Shown: positions 1-9,600 of the stretch, piece by piece
Layout: each line of letters begins with the position of its first letter
Numbering within the stretch: the stretch's first letter is position 1
Assembly (NCBI RefSeq): GCF_002355475.1
Contig: NZ_AP014862.1
Span: 1,860,001-1,924,000, forward strand
DNA length: 64,000 nt
Direction of reading: 5' to 3'
Source of the DNA: Pseudomonas furukawaii
Lineage (GTDB): Bacteria > Pseudomonadota > Gammaproteobacteria > Pseudomonadales > Pseudomonadaceae
Notes under the pieces: model-generated
Database searches by the model: none
What the model saw: the letters and a program-made list of their open reading frames with translations, nothing else
What the model was told of the DNA's origin: nothing
Made by a program: the position numbers and the translations under genes

Positions 1-643
1 GGAGCAGAGCGGGCTGGACGCGGTGCCCATCGTCGCCCTCCTGACCTTCCTGGTGGGCGCGGTGGTGGCCTTTCTCGGTGCCACCATCCTTTCCGACTTC
101 GGCGCCACCCTGTACACGGTGAACCTGGTGGCCTTTTCCTTCCTGCGGGAGTTCGGCGTGCTGCTGACGGCGATCCTCATGGCCGGCCGCACCGCCAGCG
201 CCTTCACTGCGCAGATCGGCTCGATGAAGGCCAACGAGGAGATCGACGCCATTCGTACCCTGGGCCTGAGCCCCATCGAGCTGCTGGTGCTGCCCCGCGT
301 GTTCGCGATGCTGATCGCGCTGCCCATGCTGACCTTCATCGCCATGCTCAGTGGCATGCTGGGCGGCGCGGTGGTCTGCGCCCTGGCCTTGGACATCTCG
401 CCGGCCATGTACCTGTCGTTGCTGCAGCAGAACATCGAGCTTCGGCATTTTCTGGTGGGGATGGGCAAGGCGCCGCTGTTCGCCTTCCTGATCGCGGTGA
501 TCGGCTGCCTGGAGGGCTTCAAGGTCACCGGCAGCGCCCAGTCGGTGGGCGAGCGCACCACCTCCAGCGTGGTCCAGTCGATCTTCGTGGTGATCCTGCT
601 GGATGCGATCGCCGCGCTGTTCCTCATGGAGGTGGGCTGGTGA
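1..643 (+). CDS. MlaE-like lipid ABC transporter permease (5' end outside window)
   Basis: The inner-membrane permease of an MCE/Mla-type ABC system, which moves phospholipid or another hydrophobic substrate between inner and outer membranes. The reading frame is open from base 2 (EQSGLDAVPIV...), so the GTG at 23 is internal and the true start lies upstream. Several hydrophobic helices are visible, with the family's central EIDAIRTLG signature (about 240-265), the cytoplasmic coupling region for the ATPase. It overlaps the ATPase gene by 4 bases (GTGA), indicating translational coupling. The order permease, ATPase, MCE protein, auxiliary lipoprotein matches a second, Mla-like cluster I recall in Pseudomonas rather than the canonical mlaFEDCB operon, which carries mlaC and mlaB. 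Confidence 0.9.
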   Translation, partial: EQSGLDAVPIVALLTFLVGAVVAFLGATILSDFGATLYTVNLVAFSFLREFGVLLTAILMAGRTASAFTAQIGSMKANEEIDAIRTLGLSPIELLVLPRVFAMLIALPMLTFIAMLSGMLGGAVVCALALDISPAMYLSLLQQNIELRHFLVGMGKAPLFAFLIAVIGCLEGFKVTGSAQSVGERTTSSVVQSIFVVILLDAIAALFLMEVGW

Positions 644-1428
644 CGGCGCAAGCGATCATCGAGGTACGCGGCCTGCGCAACCAGTTCGGTACCCAGGTGG
701 TGCACGACAACCTGGACCTGGACCTGTTGCGGGGCGAGGTGCTGGGCGTGGTCGGGGGCTCGGGCACCGGCAAGTCGGTGCTGCTGCGCTGCATCCTCGG
801 CCTGCGCCGGGCCAATGCCGGCACGGTGCGGGTGTTCGGCGAGGAACTGCTGGCGTTGCCGGCGGAGCGGCGCTCGGCGCTGGAGCGCCGCTTCGGCGTG
901 CTCTACCAGCGTGGGGCCCTGTTCTCGTCGCTGACGGTGGTGGAGAACATCGCCCTGCCGCTGATCGAACACGCCGGGTTGTCCCGAGACGACGCCGAGG
1001 CCCTGGCGCGGGTCAAGCTGGCGCTGGTGGGGCTGCCGGGCGATGCGGCGGAGAAATACCCCACCGAGCTCTCCGGCGGCATGGTCAAGCGTGCCGCCCT
1101 GGGAAGGGCCCTGGCGCTGGACCCGGACATCCTCTTTCTCGACGAGCCGACGGCGGGGCTGGACCCCATCGGCGCGGCGGCCTTCGACCAGTTGATCCGC
1201 ACCCTCACGGACGCCCTCGGGCTCAGTGTGTTCCTGGTCACCCATGACCTGGACAGCCTCTACACGCTGTGCGACCGAGTGGCGGTGCTGGCGCAGAAGC
1301 ACGTGCTGGTGGCCGATCGCCTGGAGGTGGTGGCCGCCCATCCCGACCCCTGGGTCCGGGAGTATTTCCACGGGCCGCGCGGACGCGCGGCCGAGCAGGC
1401 CGCCGGTCATGCGGCAGGGAGTCATTGA
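640..1428 (+). CDS. MlaF-like ABC transporter ATP-binding protein
   Basis: Cytoplasmic ATPase (262 aa) that powers the adjacent permease. Walker A GGSGTGKSV lies near residues 39-47, the signature LSGGM near 143-147, and Walker B LFLDEP followed by a D-loop (TAGLDP) near 165-175; the switch histidine is in VTHDLDS. Length and motif order are normal for the MlaF/Ttg2A group. It starts with GTG inside the permease stop and its stop abuts the MCE gene start, so the four genes form one tight operon. Confidence 0.93.
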   Translation: MTAQAIIEVRGLRNQFGTQVVHDNLDLDLLRGEVLGVVGGSGTGKSVLLRCILGLRRANAGTVRVFGEELLALPAERRSALERRFGVLYQRGALFSSLTVVENIALPLIEHAGLSRDDAEALARVKLALVGLPGDAAEKYPTELSGGMVKRAALGRALALDPDILFLDEPTAGLDPIGAAAFDQLIRTLTDALGLSVFLVTHDLDSLYTLCDRVAVLAQKHVLVADRLEVVAAHPDPWVREYFHGPRGRAAEQAAGHAAGSH

Positions 1429-2346
1429 ATGGAAACGCGAGCCCATCACGTGCTGATCGGATTGTTCACGGTGCTGGTGGTCGGCGCCGCCATGCTGTTC
1501 GCCCTCTGGCTGAGCCGCGCGGGTTCCGATCAGCAGCTGCAGGAATACGAGGTGGTCTTCACCGAGGCGGTCACCGGCCTGTCCCAGGGCAGCGCGGTGC
1601 AGTACAGCGGCATCAAGGTGGGTGACGTGACCCAGCTGCGCCTGGACAAGGACGACCCGCGCAAGGTGCGGGCGCGTATCCGCATCGTCGGCGGCACACC
1701 GATCAAGGTCGACACCCGGGCGCGGCTCTCCATCACCGGGGTCACCGGCACGGCGGTTATCCAGCTCCATGGCGGCTCGCCCGACAGCCCGCTGCTCGGC
1801 GGCAAGGGTGGCAAGGTTCCGGTGATCGTGGCCGACCCCTCGCCGCTGGCCCGGCTGATGGCGGGGGGCGAGGACGTGATGCTCAGCGTGACCCGGTTGC
1901 TGGAGCAGGCCAACAAGCTGTTTTCCGACGAGAACGTCCGGCAGGTGTCTCTGACCCTGGCCAACCTGGAACAGACCACCGCCGGTCTCGCCGGCCAGCG
2001 GGAGGAACTGCGCGGCACCCTGGCGCAGGTGAACGCCGCGACCCGCGAAGCCACCGCGCTGTTGCACAACGCCAACGGCCTGCTGGAAGGGGAGGGGCGG
2101 CAGGCCTTTGCCAGCGCCGAGCGGCTGCTGGCCTCCCTGGAACGCAGCAGTCGCAATGTCGAGCACCTGCTGAACGAGAATCGCGATTCGCTGGATGGCG
2201 GGATGAAGAGCCTGGGCGAGCTGGGGCCGGCCATCGGCCAGCTGCGGGAGACCCTGGAGTCCTTGCGCAGCTTCTCCCGGCGCCTGGAAGAGAACCCGGG
2301 CGGCTACCTGCTGCGCAGCGAGAACCTCAAGGAGTTCCAGCCATGA
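1429..2346 (+). CDS. MCE-domain lipid-binding protein (MlaD family)
   Basis: Periplasmic substrate-binding subunit anchored in the inner membrane (305 aa). An N-terminal transmembrane helix (about residues 7-28, HVLIGLFTVLVVGAAMLFAL) is followed by one MCE domain (about 38-115, with the QGSAVQYSGIKVGDV core) and a long helical, coiled-coil-prone C-terminus rich in Leu, Glu and Asn. MCE proteins form hexameric rings through which lipid passes. It begins immediately after the ATPase stop and overlaps the lipoprotein gene by 4 bases (ATGA). Confidence 0.92.
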   Translation: METRAHHVLIGLFTVLVVGAAMLFALWLSRAGSDQQLQEYEVVFTEAVTGLSQGSAVQYSGIKVGDVTQLRLDKDDPRKVRARIRIVGGTPIKVDTRARLSITGVTGTAVIQLHGGSPDSPLLGGKGGKVPVIVADPSPLARLMAGGEDVMLSVTRLLEQANKLFSDENVRQVSLTLANLEQTTAGLAGQREELRGTLAQVNAATREATALLHNANGLLEGEGRQAFASAERLLASLERSSRNVEHLLNENRDSLDGGMKSLGELGPAIGQLRETLESLRSFSRRLEENPGGYLLRSENLKEFQP

Positions 2347-2981
2347 AGCCTCTGTTTCCGCTGGCCCTGGCCGTGTTGCTGGGCGCCTGTTCGATCCTGC
2401 CCGAGGGCGAGCAACTGACGGTCTACCGCCTGCCGGCCACGCCCCAGGCCGTCTCCACGGCAGCGCCGGTGGGTTGGGCCTTGCAGGTGGACAAGCCGCT
2501 GGCCAGCCCGCTGCTGGACAGCACGCGCATCGCGGTGCTGCCGGAAGGCGACCGGGTCAGCGCCTACCAGGGGGTGCGCTGGGACGACCGTGGCACCCGG
2601 GTGCTGCGGGACCGACTGGTGGACGCCTTCCGCGCCGATGGCCGGGTCGCGGCGGTGGGCAGCGACGAAAGCCGCCTGGTTACCGACCTGGCGCTGTCGG
2701 GGGACCTGAGGGCCTTCCAGGGCGAGTACCGGGCGGGGAGGGTGGAGGTGCATATCCTGCTGGAGGCGCGTCTGGTGAGCGGCGACAGTCGCAGGATGGT
2801 CGCCAGCCGACGCTTCGAGGTGCGCGAGCCGGCGACGGGCACCGCGCCGGCCGAGGTGGTGAAGGCCTTCGGTGTGGCGGCGGATCGCCTGTCACGGGAG
2901 GTGCTGGAGTGGACCCTGGCCGAGGGGGCGGAGGTGGCCGTATCGGGACCGCCGAATTCCGGGAGTCGCGCAGGTTTTTGA
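2343..2981 (+). CDS. ABC-type transport auxiliary lipoprotein (PqiC/DUF330 type)
   Basis: Probable outer-membrane lipoprotein (212 aa) completing the MCE transport operon. The signal sequence ends in a lipobox LLGAC with the acylated Cys at residue 16. The mature part has the PqiC-like pattern: an early YRLP segment, a core beginning LDSTRIAVLP and VRWDDR, and a C-terminal Ser/Arg-rich helix. PqiC-family lipoproteins cap MCE tunnels at the outer membrane. No clear terminator follows it; about 670 bp of regulatory DNA separates it from the first giant peroxidase gene. Confidence 0.85.
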   Translation: MKPLFPLALAVLLGACSILPEGEQLTVYRLPATPQAVSTAAPVGWALQVDKPLASPLLDSTRIAVLPEGDRVSAYQGVRWDDRGTRVLRDRLVDAFRADGRVAAVGSDESRLVTDLALSGDLRAFQGEYRAGRVEVHILLEARLVSGDSRRMVASRRFEVREPATGTAPAEVVKAFGVAADRLSREVLEWTLAEGAEVAVSGPPNSGSRAGF

Positions 2982-3070
2982 CTCACGGATCTGTTGATTT
3001 TGCAAGTCAACTGCAGCCCCCTTCCAGACGGTTGCAAACAGCGGATCAACGGGGGATGGGGTGTCTGATG

Positions 3071-3091
3071 GCTCTATTCCGGGCCTTTCAG
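3071..3091 (+). promoter_or_regulatory. conserved upstream element of giant gene 1
   Basis: GCTCTA-N3-CGGGCCTTTCAG. The same 18 fixed positions, with a different central triplet, recur at 14131-14151, and the distance to the -35 box is almost equal (169 versus 164 bases). The surrounding DNA is only loosely similar, so this looks like a retained regulatory site, possibly for an activator. No regulator is identified. Confidence 0.45.
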
Positions 3092-3239
3092 CCTATGCGA
3101 CTGGCACCTTGATAGCCCCTTTGCGGCCCATGAGTGCCACGCATTCGCATTTTTGTAAGATATTATTTCTAAGTTTTTTCCATTTTATTCAATGGCTTGC
3201 ATGTTGTGTTGTGCGGTTTTTGAGTGAAATGTCGACTGC

Positions 3240-3268
3240 TTGACAGTGCTTTTGGCTGAATCTTTAGT
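3240..3268 (+). promoter_or_regulatory. sigma70-type promoter of giant gene 1
   Basis: A perfect -35 TTGACA at 3240-3245, a 17-base spacer and the -10-like TTTAGT at 3263-3268. The identical combination (TTGACA, 17 bases, TTTAGT, then CAGG) occurs at 14295-14323 before giant gene 2 although the spacers differ, which strongly supports function. Transcription would begin near 3275, giving a leader of about 375 nt. Confidence 0.6.
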
Positions 3269-3362
3269 CAGGTGTGTAAGAAATTGTTTCGCCTTGCGGG
3301 CGGCTTTGGCGTGAGGGCGCTGTAGCCAGGACCCGGAAACAATAAGAGCTAGGGAGACTGCC

Positions 3363-3452
3363 ATGAGCACTGCTGCACGCGTCCTGTCCTGGTGGGCGGT
3401 TCCGCCCATTCCGTTGCACCTCTGCACACTTCACGGTCCGCCGGGTCGATGA
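3363..3452 (+). CDS. 29-codon leader ORF upstream of giant gene 1
   Basis: ATG preceded by AGGGAGA (a good ribosome site inside the shared block CTAGGGAGA). The peptide starts MSTAARVLSW and ends HGPPGR. A frame of nearly the same size (30 codons) in the matching position before giant gene 2 starts MS, is preceded by the same CTAGGGAGA and ends HGPPFS. Both stop just before a hairpin and 197-199 bases before the giant gene. It could be a leader peptide controlling the long mRNA; alternatively the conserved DNA could be an RNA structure that merely reads open. Middle residues are not conserved. Confidence 0.4.
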   Translation: MSTAARVLSWWAVPPIPLHLCTLHGPPGR

Positions 3453-3456
3453 CCCC

Positions 3457-3480
3457 GCGCTGGCGTTCAGGCGCCAGCGC
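3457..3480 (+). promoter_or_regulatory. leader hairpin after the short ORF
   Basis: Perfect 9-bp stem GCGCTGGCG/CGCCAGCGC with a 6-base loop, beginning 4 bases after the leader ORF stop codon. No U-tract follows, so it is not an ordinary intrinsic terminator. An equivalent GC-rich hairpin sits at the same place in the second leader (14518-14539). Confidence 0.5.
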
Positions 3481-3649
3481 CCAGGGATAGAAACCTCCTG
3501 CACGAGAGCATGAGTCGCGCTGGCTCCAGCGTCGCTTCGTGCCGGGCTTTCTCGTCCCCAGATCCCGAAGTCAAGTCCAAAGCGTGGCGCCCAGTCCTTG
3601 CTGCGATGGCGCTCGCCCCCAAAGCGGTCGGAAACGAGGTAACACGAAA

Positions 3650-6600
3650 ATGGCCAACTTCAACCTGTCGGACCTGGATTTCATCCTTCAGCAGATCCTC
3701 ATCGCCGAAGCCCAGGCTTCCGGTCAGGATCTCCGCGACCTGCTGCCCAACGTTCAGGTGCCCTGGGGGCTACGTACCGTCGATGGCTCCTTCAACAACC
3801 TGTATCTCGGCCAGACGGAGTTCGGCGCCGCCGACAACCTGTTCCCGCGCCTGCTGACGCCGGTGTTCCAGCCTGCGGAGGCGGGCACCAGCTATGCCCA
3901 GAGCAGCGGCATCGTCATCGATTCGCAGCCGCGTACCATCAGCAACCTGATCGTCGACCAGACCGCCGACAATGCGGCCGCGACCGCCGCCGCCACACAG
4001 ACGCCGGGTTCGTCCACCGTCGCCAGTCCCGGCCTGGACGGCCTGTTCGGCACCGCCGACGATGTGCAGACGCTGTTTATCCCGAATGTCTCGCCGGACG
4101 CCGGTCTCGCCGCGCCGTTCAATGCCTGGATGACCTTCTTCGGGCAGTTCTTCGACCATGGCCTCGACCTGGTGACCAAGGGCGGCAACGACATCGTGTT
4201 CATCCCGTTGCAGCCGGATGACCCGCTCTTCGTGCCGGGCAGCCCGACCAACTTCATGGTCATGACCCGCGCCACCCAGGCCGGCGGCATCCCGGGGGCC
4301 AACGAGAACACCACCTCGCCCTTCGTCGACCAGAACCAGACCTATACCTCGCACCCGTCCCACCAGGTGTTCCTGCGGGCCTATGAGATCGGCGCCGACG
4401 GCAAGCCCCACGCCACCGGGCGGCTGATCACCAACCGCGACCTGGGGGCGGATGGCACCTTCGGCAGCGCCGACGATGGCGAGATCGGCGGCATGGCCAC
4501 CTGGGCGGTGGTCAAGGCCCAGGCCCGGGACATCCTCGGCATCAACCTGACCGATGCCAATGTGTTCGATGTGCCGCTGCTGGCCACCGATGCCTACGGC
4601 AATTTCATCAAGGGCCCCAACGGCTTCCCGATGGTGGTGATGAAGGGGGCGGACGGCCTTGTCGGCACCGCCGACGATTTCCTGGTGGAGGGTAACCCCG
4701 CCGCGCCCATCGATCTGTCCAATGCGGTGGGCACCGGCCACCAGTTCCTCATCGATATCGCCCACAGCGCCGACCCCTCCGCCGGCGCAGGCCTGGTGCG
4801 GGACGACAATGGCGTGATCGGCGGTGCGCAGCCCGCCGGCACCTATGACGGCGAACTGCTGGATGCCCACTACATCGCCGGTGACGGCCGGGTGAACGAG
4901 AACATCGGGCTGACCACGGTGCACCATGTGTTCCACTCCGAGCACAACCGCCTGGTGGAGCAGACCAAGGCCACCCTGCTGGCTTCCGGCGACCTGGCGA
5001 CACTCAACCAGTGGTTGCTGACGCCGGTCGCTTCGATCCCCGCCGACGCCTCCACCCTCGACTGGAACGGCGAGCGCCTGTTCCAGGCCGCCAAGTTCGG
5101 CACCGAGATGCAGTACCAGCACCTGGTGTTCGAGGAGTTCGCGCGGACCATCCAGCCCCAGGTGGACGGTTTCCTGGCGCCGGTCGGCTATGACACCACC
5201 ATCGATCCGTCCATCGTCGCCGAGTTCGCCCACACGGTTTACCGCTTCGGCCACTCGATGCTGACCGAGACGGTGGATCGCTTCGACACTGACTTCAACC
5301 CGATCACCGTCGACCCGCTGCGCCCCACCGCCGACCAGCAGATGGGCCTGATCGCCGCCTTCCTCAATCCCCTGGCCTTCGCCGCCAGCGGGCCGACGGT
5401 GGAGGCCGCCGCCGGGGCCATCGTCCGTGGCGTGACCCGGACCGTGGGCAATGAGATCGACGAGTTCGTCACCGAGGCGTTGCGCAACAACCTGGTAGGC
5501 CTGCCCCTGGACCTGGCGGTGCTGAACATCGCCCGGGGCCGCGACACCGGCATTCCCTCGCTGAACGCCGCCCGCCGCGATTTCTATCAGATGACGGGCG
5601 ATGAGCAGTTGACCCCCTACAGCAGCTGGGTGGACTTCCTCGATCACCTGAAGCACCCGGAGTCCTTGATCAACTTCATCGCGGCCTATGGCACCCATGC
5701 CAGCATCACCGGCGCCACCAGCCTGGCGGACAAGCGCGCCGCGGCGACGCTGCTGGTGCTGGGGGGCGCCGGCGAGCCCGCCGATCGCCTGGATTTCCTG
5801 CACAGCACGGGCGCCTGGGCCAGTGGCGCCAACGGCGTCACCATCACCGGCCTGGATGCGGTGGACTTCTGGATTGGTGGCCTGGCGGAAGAGAAGATGC
5901 CCTTCGGCGGCATGCTCGGCTCCACCTTCAACTTCGTCTTCGAGACCCAGTTGGAGGCCCTGCAGAACGCCGACCGCTTCTATTACCTGGCGCGTACCGC
6001 AGGCATGCATTTCGGCACCGAGCTGGAGAACAACTCCTTCGCCAAGCTGGTGATGCTGCACACCGACGTGACCCACCTGCCGAACGCCATCTTCTCCACC
6101 CCCACCTGGACCCTGGAGGTGAATCCGGCCGTCCAGCACACCGGGCTTGGCCTCGATGGCCGCGCCGACCCGACTGGCGGCGCCCTGATCGACGGCGTGG
6201 AGGTCACGCCGCTGGTGATCCGCGACAATCCCCTGACGGTTGGGCCGGATGGCAACTACCTGCGCTACACGGGTGGTGACCACGTGGTGCTCGGCGGTTC
6301 GGCCGGCAACGATATCCTGATCTCCAGCGATGGCGACGACACCCTCTACGGCGACGGCGGTAACGACGAGCTGGAGGGCGGCTATGGCAATGACGCCATT
6401 CTCGGTGGCGCCGGCGACGACATCCTCACCGACGCGGGCGGCGACAACCGCCTGGAGGGGGCCGAAGGCAATGACGTGATCCTGGTGGGCAGCATGATGG
6501 CCGGCGGCGTCGGCAACCTGATCCTGGGGGGCGACGGCAAGGATTTCATCGTCACCATCGAGGACATTTCCACCACCTTCGGCGGCCAGGGCGACGACTT

Positions 6601-9600
6601 CATCTACAGCGCCAAGACCAGCCTGCCGCCCACCGGCAACGAGGGCGACGACTGGATCGAGTGCGGTACCCAGGACGGCGCCCCGGGGGACAACTTCGCC
6701 CCGCTGCTGGCCGATAACGTGATCGGCCACGACGTCTTCATCGGCGGTGGCGGTTTCGACGAAATGATCGGCGAGGGCGGTGACGACATCTTCGTGGGCA
6801 GCGATGCCCAGGACAAGATGGATGGCATGTCCGGCTACGACTGGGTCACCTACAAGAACGATCGCATTGGTGTGACGGCGGACCTGACCCTGGCGGCCTT
6901 CCTCGGCATCGGCGAGGTGGGGGACCACATCGCCTTCCCGGTGGCCCAGTCGCCGGCGTCGATCTTCGACCGCTTCGCGGAGGTGGAGGGCCTGTCAGGC
7001 TCCGACTTCGCCGATATCCTGCGCGGCGATGACGTGGACCCCACCACCATCGTCAACCATGGCGGCGCCACCGGCGGTGCGCTCACCAACCTGGACCTGA
7101 TCGACGGGCTGCGGGCCTTCCTCGGCACCCAGGCCAGCGTGGGCGCCGATGGGGTGCTGGGCACCGGGGACGACCTGGTGGATACCTTCATCGGCGGCAA
7201 CATCATCCTCGGCGGCAGCGGCAGCGACATCATCGAGGGTCGCGGCGGCAATGACCTGATCGACGGCGACCGCTGGCTCAACGTGCGCATCAGCGTGCGG
7301 GCCAACGCCGATGGCAGCGGCCCGGAGATCGCCACCTTCGACAGCATGCTGGACCTGATCCCGCTGATGCTGAACCGCACCTACAACCCCGGGCAACTGG
7401 TGGCGGTGCGCGAGATCCTCACCGGTAACGCCGACTTCGACACCGCCAACTACCGGGGCCTGGCCTCGGACTACAGCGTGGTGGACAACGGCGACGGTTC
7501 CTTCACCGTCACCGATTCGGTCGCCGGCCGCGATGGCGTCGATCGACTCACCAACGTCGAGCGTATCCAGTTCGCCGATGGCACCCAGGTGCTGGTGCCC
7601 GGCCTGAATGCCGAGCCCCTCGGCCAACTGACCGTGACCGACCAGAATGGCGGCAGCCTGCAGGTGGGGGATTTCCTCACGGTCTCCTCCGCGAGTATCA
7701 ACGACGGTGACAATCCCGGCGGCCTGCCGACGGACGTCACCTACGTGTGGCAGGTCGAGCGGGTGCCCGGCTCGGGGCTGTTCGAGGACATCGTCGCCGC
7801 CGCCGCCGGGGACCTGGCCTTCCAGAGCGCCAACGGCGAACGCTTCCGGATCACACCGGACATCGCCGGGCTGTCGATTCGCGTCAAGGGCGTCTATCAG
7901 GATGCCCATGGCGTGACCGAGCAGGTGTTCTCCGCGCCTACCGCCGCGGTCGACCCCTTCACGCCGCCCCCGGCCACTCCGCCGGTGGAGCCCGGGCCGG
8001 CCATCACGGCCAGTGGCGCCGGGGTGCAGCTGGTGCGCGGAGACCTGGACTTCATCCTGGCGCAGATCCGCATCGCCGAGGCCCATGCCGCCGGCGCCGA
8101 CCTGCTGTCCCTGGTGCCCAATGTGCGGACATCCGCCGGCCTGCGGACGGTGACCGGTGAATTCAACAACCTGCTGAACTTCTCCGGTTTCAACCAGAGC
8201 CAGTTCGGCGCTGCCGACAACGCCTTCCCGCGCCTGCTGCCGGCCGAATACACCGACGAGCAGGACGAGACGCCTTTCCTCGGTGTCGGCAATACCAACT
8301 ACGACTCCGCCGCCAATGTGGTGGACAGCGACCCGCGCACCATCAGCAACCTGATCGTCGACCAGACCGACCGCAACCCGGCGGCGGTGGCGGCCGCCAG
8401 TGGCACCGACGGCTCCACCCTGGTGACCAGCCCTGGCCTGGACGGGCTGTTCGGGACCGCCGATGACCAGCAGGTGAACTTCATCCCCAACGTATCTCCG
8501 GACGAAGGGCTCACCGCGCCCTTCAATGCCTGGATGACCTTCTTCGGTCAGTTCTTCGACCACGGCCTGGATCTGGTGACCAAGGGTGGCGCCGGCACCG
8601 TGTTCATTCCGCTGCAACCGGACGACCCGCTGTTCGTGCCCGGCAGCCCGACCAACTTCATGGTGCTGACCCGCGCCACCCAGGTGGCCGGACCCGGCGC
8701 CGACGGCGTACTCGGGACCGCCGACGATACCCGCGAGACGATGAACACCACCTCGCCCTTCGTCGACCAGAACCAGACCTACAGCTCGCACCCGTCCCAC
8801 CAGGTGTTCCTGCGGGCCTACGAGATGGGTGCCGATGGCCAGCCCCATGCCACCGGCGGGCTGGTCACCAACCGCAACCTGGGCGCGGACGGTCGCTTCG
8901 GTACCGCCGATGACACGGAGATCGGTGGCATGGCCACCTGGGCGGTGGTCAAGGCCCAGGCCCGTGACATCCTCGGCATCAACCTCACCGACGCCAATGT
9001 GTTCGATGTGCCGCTGCTGGCCACCGACGCCTATGGCAACTTCATCAAGGGCCCCAACGGCTTCCCGCAGGTGGTGATCCGCACCGGCAACGGTGCCGAC
9101 GGCATCGCCGGGACCGCCGATGACACCACCATCCTGGTGGAGGGCAATCCACTGGCGCCGGTGGACCTGACCAACGCAGTCGGTACCGGGCACCAGTTCC
9201 TCATCGACGTCGCCCATGCCGCCGATCCTTCCGGCGGGCTGACGCCCGATGCCGATGGCATCGTCAACGTGGGCGGTGCCCCGGCGGCGGGCACCTATGA
9301 CAACGAGCTGCTGGACGCCCACTACATGGCGGGCGATGGCCGGGTCAACGAGAACATCGGCCTGACGGCGGTGCATGCGATCTTCCACTCCGAGCACAAC
9401 CGCCTGGTGGAGCAGACCAAGGCCACGGTGCTGGCGAGCAACGATGTCGCCTTCATCAATGAATGGCTGCTGAGCCCGGTCGCGACCTTCCCGACCACCC
9501 AGGCCCAGATCGATGCCCTGCAGTGGAACGGCGAGCGGTTGTTCCAGACCGCCAAGTTCGGCACCGAGATGCAGTACCAGCACCTGGTGTTCGAGGAGTT

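Larger units (their letters stand above)
2982..3649. other. regulatory interval ahead of giant gene 1
   Basis: A 668-bp stretch with no conventional gene. Its middle (about 3130-3270) is strikingly AT-rich compared with both flanks. It holds an upstream element shared with giant gene 2 (3071-3091), a sigma70-type promoter (3240-3268), a 29-codon leader frame (3363-3452) and a 9-bp hairpin (3457-3480). The remaining 170 bases before the start codon show nothing recognisable apart from the ribosome binding site GAGGT at 3636-3640. Confidence 0.6.

Noticed and set aside
603-1247. Plus-strand open frame inside the permease and ATPase genes
   Set aside because: Gly/Arg/Pro-rich translation typical of an out-of-frame reading; the ATPase frame contains Walker motifs.
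3539-3649. Upstream extension of giant gene 1 by 37 codons
   Set aside because: No ribosome site at 3539, and copy 2 starts with MANF at the position matching 3650, where GAGGT is well placed.
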